Program-made: the position numbers and the translations under genes | The notes under the pieces: generated by a model | Told to the model about the DNA's origin: nothing | Seen by the model: only the letters and a program-made list of their open reading frames with translations | Database searches by the model: none | Shown: positions 16,801 to 24,336 of the stretch, piece by piece | Layout: the number at the start of each line of letters is the position of its first letter | Position numbering within the stretch: the first letter of the stretch is position 1 | DNA from: Streptomyces sp. AC558_RSS880 | GTDB lineage: Bacteria > Actinomycetota > Actinomycetes > Streptomycetales > Streptomycetaceae | Assembly (NCBI RefSeq): GCF_019049255.1 | Contig: NZ_JAGMUJ010000084.1 | Location: 433,867 to 497,866 of the forward strand | DNA: 64,000 bases | Direction: 5' to 3'

Positions 16801-18214
16801 CGCCCCAGGCGAGCGCCGAGCGCGCGTCCGTGAGGGCGATCGCCACGTCGCCGGCGGGCAGTCCGGCCGCCACGTCGTCGCCGCCGTGCGCGGCCACGCG
16901 GGCGACGCTCACCACGATGTGCCCGTCGTTCTGCAGCGCCCGTACGACGTCGCCGAACGGCAGGTCGGCGGGGGCGACCTCGTCGGCGAGGCGGGTGATG
17001 TCCTTCAGGTCGGAGCCGCCGGTGACCACGACGTGCAGCCCGGCCCGGCGGGCCGCGTCGAGGACCGCTTCGGCGCAGGGGTCGACGGGGTCCTCGAACA
17101 CCGCGGGCGCGCCGTCGGCGGACCGTGCCCGGCCGCGCAGGGCGTCGGCGTGCAGGACCAGGGAGTCGGCGATCTCCAGCTGCCGCAGCCGGTCGGCGCT
17201 GCGGACCAGGACCCCGGACCGGGCGAGATGGGTGCCGAGGAACGCGTCGAAGGCGGCGGGGCCGTAGCGCGCCGCCTTGGGGGATCCGGCGAGGACGGCC
17301 TCGGCCGCCTCCCTGGTGTCGTGGGTGACGAGGAAGGTGGCGGCGGCGCCCGCGACGCTGCCGGTGCCGGCGTGCGCCGCGTACGCCTGGGCGGGCGTCA
17401 CCCGCAGGGGCGGGCGGGTGCCGACGGGGCAGGGGATGCTGGTGCGCCGTTCGAGGCAGACGGCGTCGTGCAGGGCCTCGAAGGCGGCGGCCCGGGCCGT
17501 CGCCTCGGTCAGCTGGCCGGTGCGCACCAGTCCGTCGAGCACCAGGGACACGGGGGACTGTCCGGCGCCGTGCACGGCGGCGTTGGCGGCGGCGAGGAGG
17601 AGTTCCATGCCGCTGCGGCCGAACCGCTGCCGCAGCAGGGCGCGGAAGCGGGGGTTCTCGCGCAGCAGGGTGACGGCGGCGGTGACCGCCTTGGGGCTGG
17701 GCGGCAGGCGCAGCGACCGGCCCGCCAGGGCGCCGGCCGCGCCGACGGCGTCCAGCAGCAGCGCGGTGGCGGCGACCCGTACCTCGCGGGGGTCGCCGGG
17801 GTGGGCCGTGTCGTCCTCCTCGGGGCCGGCGTCCTCGGTCAGTCCGAGGCGGGCGGCGAGCGCGACGGCACGTTCGGTCACACGGTCGCCGGCCACGTCC
17901 GTCACGGCGGTCACCACGAGCCGGGACAGTCCCTCGTCCCAGTACGCCGTCAGCACGTCGGGGTGGTCGAGCAGCTCGGCGGCGACCTTGCGGGCGAGCG
18001 GGGCGGTGGCGCCGTCCGGGTGCCGCAGGGCCAGGTGGACGTGGTGTCCGGCTCGCCAGTGCCGGCCGCCGCCGAGGGCGTTGCGGGCGACGTGGCCGAG
18101 GCGGCGCGTCGTGTCGTGGACGGACGTCATGCCCTGTGCGGTGCCGCGGGCGGCGCCTGCGGCGGCTCCCGCCACGGCCCCGGCGAGGGGGGCGACGTCG
18201 AAGCGTGTGAGCAT
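13895..18214 (-). CDS. giant CtpI-like cation-transporting P-type ATPase
   Basis: A 1439-residue protein, about 600 residues longer at the N-terminus than ordinary P-type ATPases. The extension includes a degenerate heavy-metal-associated-like fold (HVHLALRHPDGATAPLARKV) and HAD-like repeats. The pump core is complete: TGES near 738, PEGLP in the membrane motif near 851, the phosphorylated Asp in DKTGT near 894, and GDGANDAAAI near 1155. PEGLP rather than CPC places it near the calcium/SERCA-like class and the mycobacterial CtpI group, whose ion is not settled. The partner gene 18239-18802 ends 24 bp upstream, so the two are probably cotranscribed. The ribosome site before ATG 18214 is weak. 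Confidence 0.9.
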   Translation of the reverse strand: MLTRFDVAPLAGAVAGAAAGAARGTAQGMTSVHDTTRRLGHVARNALGGGRHWRAGHHVHLALRHPDGATAPLARKVAAELLDHPDVLTAYWDEGLSRLVVTAVTDVAGDRVTERAVALAARLGLTEDAGPEEDDTAHPGDPREVRVAATALLLDAVGAAGALAGRSLRLPPSPKAVTAAVTLLRENPRFRALLRQRFGRSGMELLLAAANAAVHGAGQSPVSLVLDGLVRTGQLTEATARAAAFEALHDAVCLERRTSIPCPVGTRPPLRVTPAQAYAAHAGTGSVAGAAATFLVTHDTREAAEAVLAGSPKAARYGPAAFDAFLGTHLARSGVLVRSADRLRQLEIADSLVLHADALRGRARSADGAPAVFEDPVDPCAEAVLDAARRAGLHVVVTGGSDLKDITRLADEVAPADLPFGDVVRALQNDGHIVVSVARVAAHGGDDVAAGLPAGDVAIALTDARSALAWGADALAPNGLADVWRLLTAVPAARRVGRRSQTLARAGAALSGLMVARGGTPGGRLWQRLTRHAPVNVAAAGALLTGWTEGLRVARATPPEPRLHVPWHALEPHEARELLRDTRTDVEPGGLALLAERSRQRAARLARTPAAAPARWTWQAAGAVRRELDDPLTPVLATGALASALLGSLVDALLVVGAMDINAVAGGLQRLRAERALAQLAAHQRPKARRQITRDRTVTVDAARLRPGDRIGLGAGDVVPADARLLEADGLEVDESSLTGESLPVTKAVEATPGAPVAQRTCMVFEGTTVVAGRADALVVDTGDRTEAGRAVALAARTPPPAGVQARLQELTRKALPVTLTGGALVTGLSLLRGSPIRRAVSGGVAVAVAAVPEGLPLVATVAQMAAARRLSRRGVLVRTPRTLEALGRVDTVCFDKTGTLTENRLRLVRVATAGGTVLAPDAEDAVPVVRLAARACPQEETGEGRRVAHATDEAVLDVAPPDAGWTADGELAFEASRGYAAAVGRDGDAALLVVKGAPETVLPACRDLPEEAAGTAHTLAGQGLRVLAVARRPCRGSDADAELDADLADLEFAGLIALADVPRDTSRELLTALRRTGILPVMLTGDHPETARAIALQLGWPEETEVVTGDDLVAMGRSERVRALHGAGVVARVAPEQKLHVVEALQQAGRVVAMAGDGANDAAAIRAADVGVGIEARGSAAARNAADLVLTTGDLSVLVDAVGEGRALWRSVADAVSILIGGNAGEVGFSVLGTLLAGSSPLSTRQLLLVNLLTDMFPAMAVAVTPSDDPSTAAHAASGPMGLDVLGAPLLRSIRRRGITTCLGAVTAYLIGLLTPGTERRSTTMALCGVVGAQLVQTLSGRRRSPLVWVTALGSAAVLAALVQTPGVSHFFGCTPLGPVAWTGVALAITLSALAPRLERLEAVRHLYDAASRLVLRLGDSVGRTRHLLDTGIARPVA

Positions 18215-18238
18215 CTGTGGGGTCCCGTTGGTCGTGGC

Positions 18239-18802
18239 TCAGCCGGTGTGGCGGGAGTCGCGCGGCCGGCCGGGCGCGGTGCCCGGGTCCGGGTGCGCGC
18301 CGTGGTGCTGGGTGGCCTCGGCGACCTGTTTGAGGGCCGAGGCGGTGGCGGTGTCGCCCACCTTGGCGGGCTGTTCGCGCACGGGGTGTTCCGCCTGGCC
18401 GTTGCGCTTGCGGGAGGGGGCGAGCCGGTCGCCGGGACCCGCCGGCGGCCGGTCGTCGGGGGTGCCGCTCCCAGCCGGTGTCCGGTGGTGTCCGTCCGCG
18501 CCGGCCGGTGACTCCGTGCCCGGCTCACCGTCGGGCCGCTGTGCGGGGCGCGGCCGGGTGAGCCAGGCGACGGCCGCGCCGGTCAGCGCCACCGGCCACT
18601 CGACGACACCGGCCACCCCGAGCACCCCGGCTCCGGCGTAGACGGCCATCCGGCGCCCGCGCGGGGACACCGCGCCGATCGCGTCCAGGGCGCCGCCGGC
18701 CACCTTCCCCACCTGCTGCGCGCCCGGCAGATGCCGCAGGCCCGAGGCGACGGTCCGCAGGGGCCCCGGAAGATCAGACGGACGAGACGTGTGCTGCTCC
18801 AT
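18239..18802 (-). CDS. hypothetical membrane protein upstream of the P-type ATPase
   Basis: A 187-residue protein starting at ATG 18802 behind a strong GGAGG. The N-terminal half has a hydrophobic stretch (RMAVYAGAGVLGVAGVVEWPVALTGAAVAWLT), probably one or two helices, and a Pro/Gly/His-rich hydrophilic tail of about 90 residues. No catalytic motif is visible. Its position immediately before the ATPase gene suggests an accessory membrane subunit, as seen beside CtpI-like pumps in other actinomycetes, but this is inference from order only. Confidence 0.7.
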   Translation of the reverse strand: MEQHTSRPSDLPGPLRTVASGLRHLPGAQQVGKVAGGALDAIGAVSPRGRRMAVYAGAGVLGVAGVVEWPVALTGAAVAWLTRPRPAQRPDGEPGTESPAGADGHHRTPAGSGTPDDRPPAGPGDRLAPSRKRNGQAEHPVREQPAKVGDTATASALKQVAEATQHHGAHPDPGTAPGRPRDSRHTG

Positions 18803-18963
18803 GCCGACCTCCACGAGCGAGTCCCTCATGGGCACTCATCACCTTCCCTACCTTTTGCCCCATATTCAGTCGCGACCGACAAAAGCGCCCTTCTTGTACG
18901 CCCGTGACGGCGAGGGCGCCGCACAGCGCCCCCGGTCCGGGCCGCCGCCTTTCCTCCGTGCCC

Positions 18964-18988
18964 GTGTCGGAACGGGCACGCCGGGTAC
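18964..18988 (+). promoter_or_regulatory. sigma-B-type promoter of the nucleotidyltransferase operon
   Basis: GTGT (18964-18967), a 15-bp spacer, then GGGTAC (18983-18988) match the S. coelicolor sigma-B consensus GNNT-N14-16-GGGTAY. It points toward ATG 19044, leaving a leader of about 50 nt with GAAGGGAG as ribosome site. Confidence 0.5.
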
Positions 18989-19043
18989 TAGGTGCAGGCA
19001 CACAGCGGCCGTGCGGACCGTCCGGTCGGCGAAGGGAGTGGTC

Positions 19044-19733
19044 ATGACGGAGAACGGCGAGGACGCCACGCTCGCCCGGCCCCCGGGGACCCGGGAACTC
19101 CGTCTGGCCACGGACGCCCCGGGACCGGTACCGGCGCACGCCGCGCGGAGCGGCACCCGGGTTCCGGAGGACGACCCGGAACTGCCCCGCGACCGCAATC
19201 AGGCGATCCTGGAGGCGGCCAAGCAGGTCGGCGCGGTGCTCAAGCGGGGCGGGCACCTGTTCGCGCTGGCCGGCAGCGTCGCCGTCCACGCCCACGGCGG
19301 CAGCGGGAACCTCCAGCACGACGTCGACTTCTGCGTCCGGCCCGAGGACGCCGAGTCGGTGGCCGCCACGCTCCGCGAGGCCGGGCTGACGGTGTACACC
19401 CCGCCCGAGGACTGGCTGATCAAGGCCACGTGCTTCGGCCAGGACGTGGACCTCATCTTCGAGCTGGCGCACCGGCCCGTCTCCACCGAGATGCTCCGGC
19501 GGGCGCGGGAACTCCCGGTGGAGTCGGTGCGCATGCCGGTCCTGGCGCCCACCGATCTGCTGACCGGCCTGCTGGCCGCCTTCTCGGAGCACCACTGCGA
19601 CTTCGGGGCCGTCCTGCCCATCGCCCGCGCCCTGCGCGAGAAGGTCGACTGGGAGCGGGTACGGCGCGACTGCGGGGACGAGCCCATGCCGGCGGCCTTC
19701 TTCTTCCTCCTGGAACGCCTGAACGTCATCTGA
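19044..19733 (+). CDS. nucleotidyltransferase-fold protein
   Basis: A 229-residue protein with the polymerase-beta-like nucleotidyltransferase core: LFALAGSVAVHAHGG supplies the Gly-Ser element, and QHDVDFCV supplies the catalytic Asp pair. The later segment CFGQDVDLIFEL is the third acidic strand. The family includes antibiotic adenylyltransferases and toxin-like MNT proteins; this one has an acidic unstructured N-terminus of about 55 residues. It opens a three-gene operon (BON protein, metallophosphoesterase) behind a sigma-B-like promoter, suggesting a general stress role. The substrate is unknown. ATG 19044 is chosen; GTG 19038 is in frame but overlaps the ribosome site. Confidence 0.75.
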   Translation: MTENGEDATLARPPGTRELRLATDAPGPVPAHAARSGTRVPEDDPELPRDRNQAILEAAKQVGAVLKRGGHLFALAGSVAVHAHGGSGNLQHDVDFCVRPEDAESVAATLREAGLTVYTPPEDWLIKATCFGQDVDLIFELAHRPVSTEMLRRARELPVESVRMPVLAPTDLLTGLLAAFSEHHCDFGAVLPIARALREKVDWERVRRDCGDEPMPAAFFFLLERLNVI

Positions 19734-19755
19734 ACGCCCGCGGAAGGGAACGCTC

Positions 19756-20043
19756 ATGAACACCCACGACGCCGGATCCGCAGGCGGCACACCGGCGGCG
19801 CAGAGCCCGGAGTACCGCGTCGCCCACCTCCAGGACCGGCTCGCCTCCGGCGAACTCGGCGAACTCGGCGTGCGGGTCGAGGTGCGCGGCAAGGCCGTAC
19901 TGGTCACCGGGACCGTCCCCTCCGCCCAGTGCCGCGAGGACGTCCTGAGCGCCGTACGGGAGGAGCTCACCGGGCTCGAGGTGCACTGCGACGTCGTACT
20001 CAGCGAGACCTCGTCACCCGACCACGCGGAGGAACTGTCATGA
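19756..20043 (+). CDS. BON-domain protein
   Basis: A 95-residue protein. Residues 20-82 form a BON (OsmY-type) fold: YRVAHLQDRLASGELGELGV, VRVEVRGKAVLVTGTVPS and CREDVLSAVREELTG. BON domains bind phospholipid or act as structural partners in stress proteins. There is no signal peptide, so it is cytoplasmic. Its stop codon overlaps the start of the metallophosphoesterase by 4 bp (ATGA), indicating translational coupling. Confidence 0.85.
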   Translation: MNTHDAGSAGGTPAAQSPEYRVAHLQDRLASGELGELGVRVEVRGKAVLVTGTVPSAQCREDVLSAVREELTGLEVHCDVVLSETSSPDHAEELS

Positions 20044-20801
20044 TCCGGATCGCCGCCGTCGGGGACATCCACATGAGCCCCGACACCCGGGGCACGCTCC
20101 GCCCCGCGTTCGACACCCTGCCCGCGTGCGCCGACCTCCTGCTGCTGGCCGGGGACCTGACCCGGCACGGCACCGTCGAGGAGGCCCGGGTGGTGGCCGA
20201 CGAGATCCGGGGCCTGGGCGTCCCCGTGGTCGCCGTGCTCGGCAACCACGACCACCACGACGACCGGCAGGACGAGGTCACGGCCGTTCTGCGGGACGCC
20301 GGCGCCCACGTCCTGGAGGGGGAGTCGGCGGTCGTGCGGGCCGGCGACGCGCGCGTCGGGGTGGCCGGCACCAAGGGGTTCGGCGGCGGGTTCGTCGGAG
20401 CGAGCGCCGGGGAGTTCGGCGAGCCGGTGATGAAGGAGTTCGTGCGCCTCTCCCGCCGGTGCGCCGACGGCCTGCGGGCCTCGCTGGAGAAGCTGGACGA
20501 GGAGGGCTGCGACGCCCGGATCGCCCTCACCCACTACTCCCCCGTGCCGGAGACCCTGGCCGGGGAGCCGCTGGAGATCTATCCGTTCCTGGGCAGCTAT
20601 CTGCTGGCCGAGGCGATCGACACGGCCGGCGCCGATCTCGCCGTGCACGGGCACGCGCACGCCGGCAGCGAGCACGGCATGACGACGGGAGGCGTGAAGG
20701 TGCGCAACGTCGCCCAGCCGGTCATCGGCCGCGCCTTCCACGTCTACCACCTGCCGGTCCACGACCGCGTGGGCGCCGCCACGGGGGCGGCGACCGCCTA
20801 G
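20040..20801 (+). CDS. calcineurin-like metallophosphoesterase
   Basis: A 253-residue metal-dependent phosphoesterase with all five family blocks in order: GDIH (residues 8-11), GDLTRHG, GNHDHHDD, THYSP and HGHAHAG. These residues bind two metal ions. The relatively compact size resembles class III phosphodiesterases and the YmdB/Icc-like group; the substrate is undetermined. It is the last gene of the operon and is followed by a hairpin with a T run. Confidence 0.88.
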   Translation: MIRIAAVGDIHMSPDTRGTLRPAFDTLPACADLLLLAGDLTRHGTVEEARVVADEIRGLGVPVVAVLGNHDHHDDRQDEVTAVLRDAGAHVLEGESAVVRAGDARVGVAGTKGFGGGFVGASAGEFGEPVMKEFVRLSRRCADGLRASLEKLDEEGCDARIALTHYSPVPETLAGEPLEIYPFLGSYLLAEAIDTAGADLAVHGHAHAGSEHGMTTGGVKVRNVAQPVIGRAFHVYHLPVHDRVGAATGAATA

Positions 20802-20821
20802 CCCACCGCCCCGCCGCCCCA

Positions 20822-20850
20822 GCGCCGCCGGTCGCACCGGCGGCGCTTTT
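20822..20850 (+). terminator. intrinsic terminator of the metallophosphoesterase operon
   Basis: A perfect 10-bp stem GCGCCGCCGG (20822-20831 with 20837-20846), a 5-nt loop, followed by TTTT at 20847-20850. This is one of the few classical U-tract terminators in the window. Confidence 0.9.
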
Positions 20851-21063
20851 CTCTGCCCCGGGAACAGGTCCGCACAGGGCCTCTCGTGTGAACACCCCGC
20901 AAGGCGCGCGCCTTTTGCGCATTTTACCTGCTTAGCATGCAGGCTCCGGGTCCCGTGGTCCGCGTCGCCGCGCACGCGCCCGGGGCACGGCCGTGCTCGC
21001 CTGCCCGCGCCGCCGCCGGCCCGCGCCTGTCGTCCATCCCCGACCCGTACGAGAGGACACCAG

Positions 21064-22728
21064 ATGGCACTGTCGGGCCGTACCGGACCGCCGTCCGCGC
21101 CCGCCCTCACCCCGCACGACGCCGAACTGCGCACCGCGGCACGGCACCTGGCCCGCCGTCGCTTCCTCACCGTCACCGCCGCGGCCGCCGCCCTCGCCTT
21201 CACCACCAACCTCCCCGCGCGCGGCGCCTTCGCCGCGCCCCGGCTCGACGCGGCCCGGATCACCGAGGACCCGTTCACGCTCGGTGTCGCCTCCGGGGAC
21301 CCGCTGCCCGGCTCGGTGCTCATCTGGACCCGGCTGGCCCCGGTCCCCTTCACGCCGGACGGGGGCCTCGGACAGCAGCAGGTGGAGGTCGCCTGGGAAG
21401 TCGCCGCCGACGAGTCCTTCGCCCTGGTCGTGCGGCGGGGCACCGCCCTCGCCCACCCCGAGTACGGGCACAGCGTGCGCGTCGACGTGCAGGGCCTGGA
21501 GCCGGGCGGCCACTACTACTACCGGTTCCGCACGGGCACCTGGATCAGCCCCACCGGCCGCACCCGTACCGCTCCCCCGGCCGGCGCCGACACCGCGAGC
21601 CTGAGACTGGCGGCGGTCGCCTGCCAGGCGTACCACGACGGCTACTACACGGCGCACCGGCACCTCGCGCAGGAGGACGTCGACGTGGTGTTCCACCTCG
21701 GGGACTACCTGTACGAGTACGCCGTCGACTCCGCGGGCGGCGCCCGCCGCTACACCGACGTGGCGCTGCCGGCCGTGTTCAACCGCGAGACGACGACGCT
21801 GGCGGACTACCGGATGCGCTACGCGCTCTACAAGAGCGACCCCGACCTGCGGGCCGCGCACGCCGCGCACCCGTTCGTCGTCACCTGGGACGACCACGAG
21901 ACCGAGAACAACTACGCGGGCGCGATCGACGAGAACGGCAGCGACCCGGCGCTGTTCCTGCCCCGCCGCGCCGCCGCCTACCGCGCCTACTGGGAGAACC
22001 AGCCGCTGCGCGCCGACCAGTTCCCCGAGGGCCCCGACGCCCAGCTGTTCCGCCGGCTGCACTGGGGCGGCCTCGCCCAGTTCGACATCCTCGACACCCG
22101 GCAGTACCGCTCCGACCAGGCCTACGGCGACACCCCGCACGTTCCCGGGCCCGAGTCGGACGACCCGGCGCGCACCCTCACCGGAGACGCCCAGGAGCGC
22201 TGGCTGCTCGACGGATGGGGCACGTCGACGGCGCTGTGGAACGTGATGCCCCAGCAGGTGTGCTTCTCGCAGCGCAAGCTGGACCTGAACGCCGAGGCGA
22301 AGGTCTCCATGGACGCCTGGGACGGCTACCGCGCCAGTCGCGGCCGACTGGTCGCGGGCGCGAAGGCGGCCGGTGTCGCCAACTGGCTGGTCCTCACCGG
22401 CGACGTCCACGTCGCGTACGCCTTCGACATCAAGGACGACTTCGACGACCCCGACTCCGCCGTCCTGGGCACGGAGCTGACCTGCACCTCCGTCGCCAGC
22501 GGCCGCGACGGCGCGGAGCACCCGGCCAACTGGGACACCTACATGCGGGCCAACCCCCATCTGAGGTTCTACGACGGCCGGCGCGGCTATGTGCGCATCG
22601 AGCTGGGCCGGGCGAACGCCCGGGCCGACTACCGGATCGTCCCGGCCGTGACGACGCCCGGCGCCCCCGTCTCCACGGCCGCCTCCTTCGTCACCGAGGC
22701 GGGCTCGCCCGGTCTGACGCCGGTCTGA
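21064..22728 (+). CDS. phoD: Tat-secreted PhoD-type alkaline phosphatase
   Basis: A 554-residue protein. The twin-arginine signal RRRFLTVTAAAAALAF lies about 32-48, so it is exported folded through Tat, as known for PhoD. The PhoD N-terminal domain starts near FTLGVASGDPLPGSVLIWTRL, and the catalytic part contains HLGDYLYEY, TWDDHETENNY and LVLTGDVHVAYAFDI, which bind iron and calcium in the family. It hydrolyses phosphomonoesters and phosphodiesters outside the cell. A 262-bp upstream gap holds a terminator and an A/T-richer promoter stretch (20900-20940); no convincing PHO box was found there. Confidence 0.92.
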   Translation: MALSGRTGPPSAPALTPHDAELRTAARHLARRRFLTVTAAAAALAFTTNLPARGAFAAPRLDAARITEDPFTLGVASGDPLPGSVLIWTRLAPVPFTPDGGLGQQQVEVAWEVAADESFALVVRRGTALAHPEYGHSVRVDVQGLEPGGHYYYRFRTGTWISPTGRTRTAPPAGADTASLRLAAVACQAYHDGYYTAHRHLAQEDVDVVFHLGDYLYEYAVDSAGGARRYTDVALPAVFNRETTTLADYRMRYALYKSDPDLRAAHAAHPFVVTWDDHETENNYAGAIDENGSDPALFLPRRAAAYRAYWENQPLRADQFPEGPDAQLFRRLHWGGLAQFDILDTRQYRSDQAYGDTPHVPGPESDDPARTLTGDAQERWLLDGWGTSTALWNVMPQQVCFSQRKLDLNAEAKVSMDAWDGYRASRGRLVAGAKAAGVANWLVLTGDVHVAYAFDIKDDFDDPDSAVLGTELTCTSVASGRDGAEHPANWDTYMRANPHLRFYDGRRGYVRIELGRANARADYRIVPAVTTPGAPVSTAASFVTEAGSPGLTPV

Positions 22729-22900
22729 CGCCGGCCCCACCCGTCCGGGTGTCCGGAGTCGTACGCGTGTACTGCACTTGGCGTCCGCACGTGCCACGAA
22801 CGCGGTAACCCCGGCGTGTCCTGACATCGTGCCGGATGCCGCGGGCAAGGACTGAGTCTCCCTCCGCAGCTTCGCACCACGCATGAAGGAGACGTACCGA

Positions 22901-24271
22901 ATGGTCCTCAGACACGCCCGGGCCGTGCGCCGGTCGGCGTTCACGGCGCTCGGCGCCCTCGTCCTCGCCGGACTCCCCTACGCCGCGGCGGCCGACCCCA
23001 CGCCCGTGGCGGGGCCGGCGCCCGGTGCCGCCCAGACCCTCGGCGCCGACCGGCCCTCGCCCCACCTGCTCGCGGCGCTCCGGCGCGACCTGGGGCTGGA
23101 CCCGGCGCAGGCCTCCGAACGGCTGGTCAACGAAGCGGAGGCGGGCACCCGGGCGGGCCGGCTGCGCAACGCGCTCGGCGACCGGTTCGCCGGTGCCTGG
23201 GTGCGCGGCAAGACGGCCGGGGAGCTCATGGTCGCGACCACCGACGCCAAGGACGCGCCGGCCATCGAGGCCGAGGGCGCCACGGCCAAGGTGGTCCGGC
23301 GGACGCTGGCCCACCTGGAGGAGGCCAAGGAGAAGCTGGACGCGGCGGCCGAGCGGGTCAAGACCCTCGACACGCCCGTCTGGTACGTCGACGTACCGGA
23401 GAACCGGGTCATGGTGCAGGCGACCAGCCAGGCGGCCGGCACCGCCTTCGTCAAGGCCGCGGGGCTCGAAGGTGAGGACGTCGGCATCCGGATGACGACG
23501 GAACGGCCGCGCCTGCTGCAGGACATCACCGGCGGCGACGCCTTCTACATCGACGACTCCGCGCGGTGCTCCGTCGGTTTCTCCGTCACCAGGGGCGAGC
23601 AGGCGGGCTTCGCCACCGCCGGCCACTGCGGCAGCCCCGGCGCGACCACGACCGGGTACGACCGCACCGCGCAGGGCGTCTTCCAGGCCTCCACGTTCCC
23701 CGGCAAGGACATGGCGTGGGTGGCCACCGACGACCAGTGGACGCCCACGCCCGGCGTCAAGGCGCAGGCGGGCCAGGAGGTGCAGGTCACCGGTTCGGCG
23801 CAGGCGCTCGTAGGGGCGTCGGTGTGCCGTTCCGGCTCGACCACCGGATGGCACTGCGGCACCATCCAGCAGCACGGCACCAGCGTCAGATACGCCGAGG
23901 GCAGGGTCGACGGGCTGACCCGGACGACGGTGTGCGCCGAGCCGGGCGACTCCGGAGGGCCGTACGTCACGGGCGCGCAGGCGCAGGGGGTCACCTCCGG
24001 CGGGTCCGGTGACTGTACGAGCGGCGGTACGACGTTCTACCAGCCGGTCAACCCGATCCTCGGCGACTTCGGTCTCACCCTGACCACCGCCGCGGCGCAG
24101 ACCACGCCGGACCAGCAGGACGACGGAGCGCAGGCGTGGGCCGCGGGCCGGGTCTACGAGGTGGGCACCACGGTGATCCGTGACGGTGTGCGCTACCAGT
24201 GCCTGCAGACCCACCAGGCGCAGGGCGCGTGGGCGCCCGCCGGGACCCCGGCTCTGTGGCAGCGGCTTTGA
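22901..24271 (+). CDS. streptogrisin-type S1 protease with C-terminal chitin-binding module
   Basis: A 456-residue preproenzyme: signal peptide about 1-29, alpha-lytic-protease-type propeptide to about 215, then a mature S1 domain with catalytic His242 (TAGHCG), Asp270 (GKDMAWV) and Ser351 (PGDSGGP). The C-terminal about 45 residues (AWAAGRVYEVGTTVIRDGVR, then YQCLQTH and a final LWQRL) form a CBM5/12-type chitin-binding module. This is the architecture of streptogrisin C. ATG 22901 is chosen because AAGGAGA lies 8 nt upstream; the ATG at 22883 precedes the ribosome site itself. With the LPMO it fits breakdown of insect or fungal material. A long hairpin terminates the gene. Confidence 0.92.
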   Translation: MVLRHARAVRRSAFTALGALVLAGLPYAAAADPTPVAGPAPGAAQTLGADRPSPHLLAALRRDLGLDPAQASERLVNEAEAGTRAGRLRNALGDRFAGAWVRGKTAGELMVATTDAKDAPAIEAEGATAKVVRRTLAHLEEAKEKLDAAAERVKTLDTPVWYVDVPENRVMVQATSQAAGTAFVKAAGLEGEDVGIRMTTERPRLLQDITGGDAFYIDDSARCSVGFSVTRGEQAGFATAGHCGSPGATTTGYDRTAQGVFQASTFPGKDMAWVATDDQWTPTPGVKAQAGQEVQVTGSAQALVGASVCRSGSTTGWHCGTIQQHGTSVRYAEGRVDGLTRTTVCAEPGDSGGPYVTGAQAQGVTSGGSGDCTSGGTTFYQPVNPILGDFGLTLTTAAAQTTPDQQDDGAQAWAAGRVYEVGTTVIRDGVRYQCLQTHQAQGAWAPAGTPALWQRL

Positions 24272-24283
24272 CCGTGTGACGGT

Positions 24284-24320
24284 ACGGCGCCGGCGCGGCC
24301 CCGGGCCGCGCCGGCGCCGT
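24284..24320. terminator. 17-bp-stem bidirectional terminator
   Basis: ACGGCGCCGGCGCGGCC (24284-24300) pairs perfectly with 24304-24320 over a 3-nt loop, between the convergent protease and serine hydrolase genes. Confidence 0.88.
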
Positions 24321-24336
24321 TCGTGCGAGGGCGGCG

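Noticed and set aside
14774..18511. Long plus-strand open frame opposite the P-type ATPase
   Set aside because: Translation is low-complexity Gly/Arg/Asp with no motif; it is the usual antisense shadow of a high-GC gene.
20880..20940. PHO box upstream of the PhoD phosphatase
   Set aside because: Only one GTTCAC-like unit (minus strand) is present; the paired 11-bp direct repeats needed for PhoP are missing.
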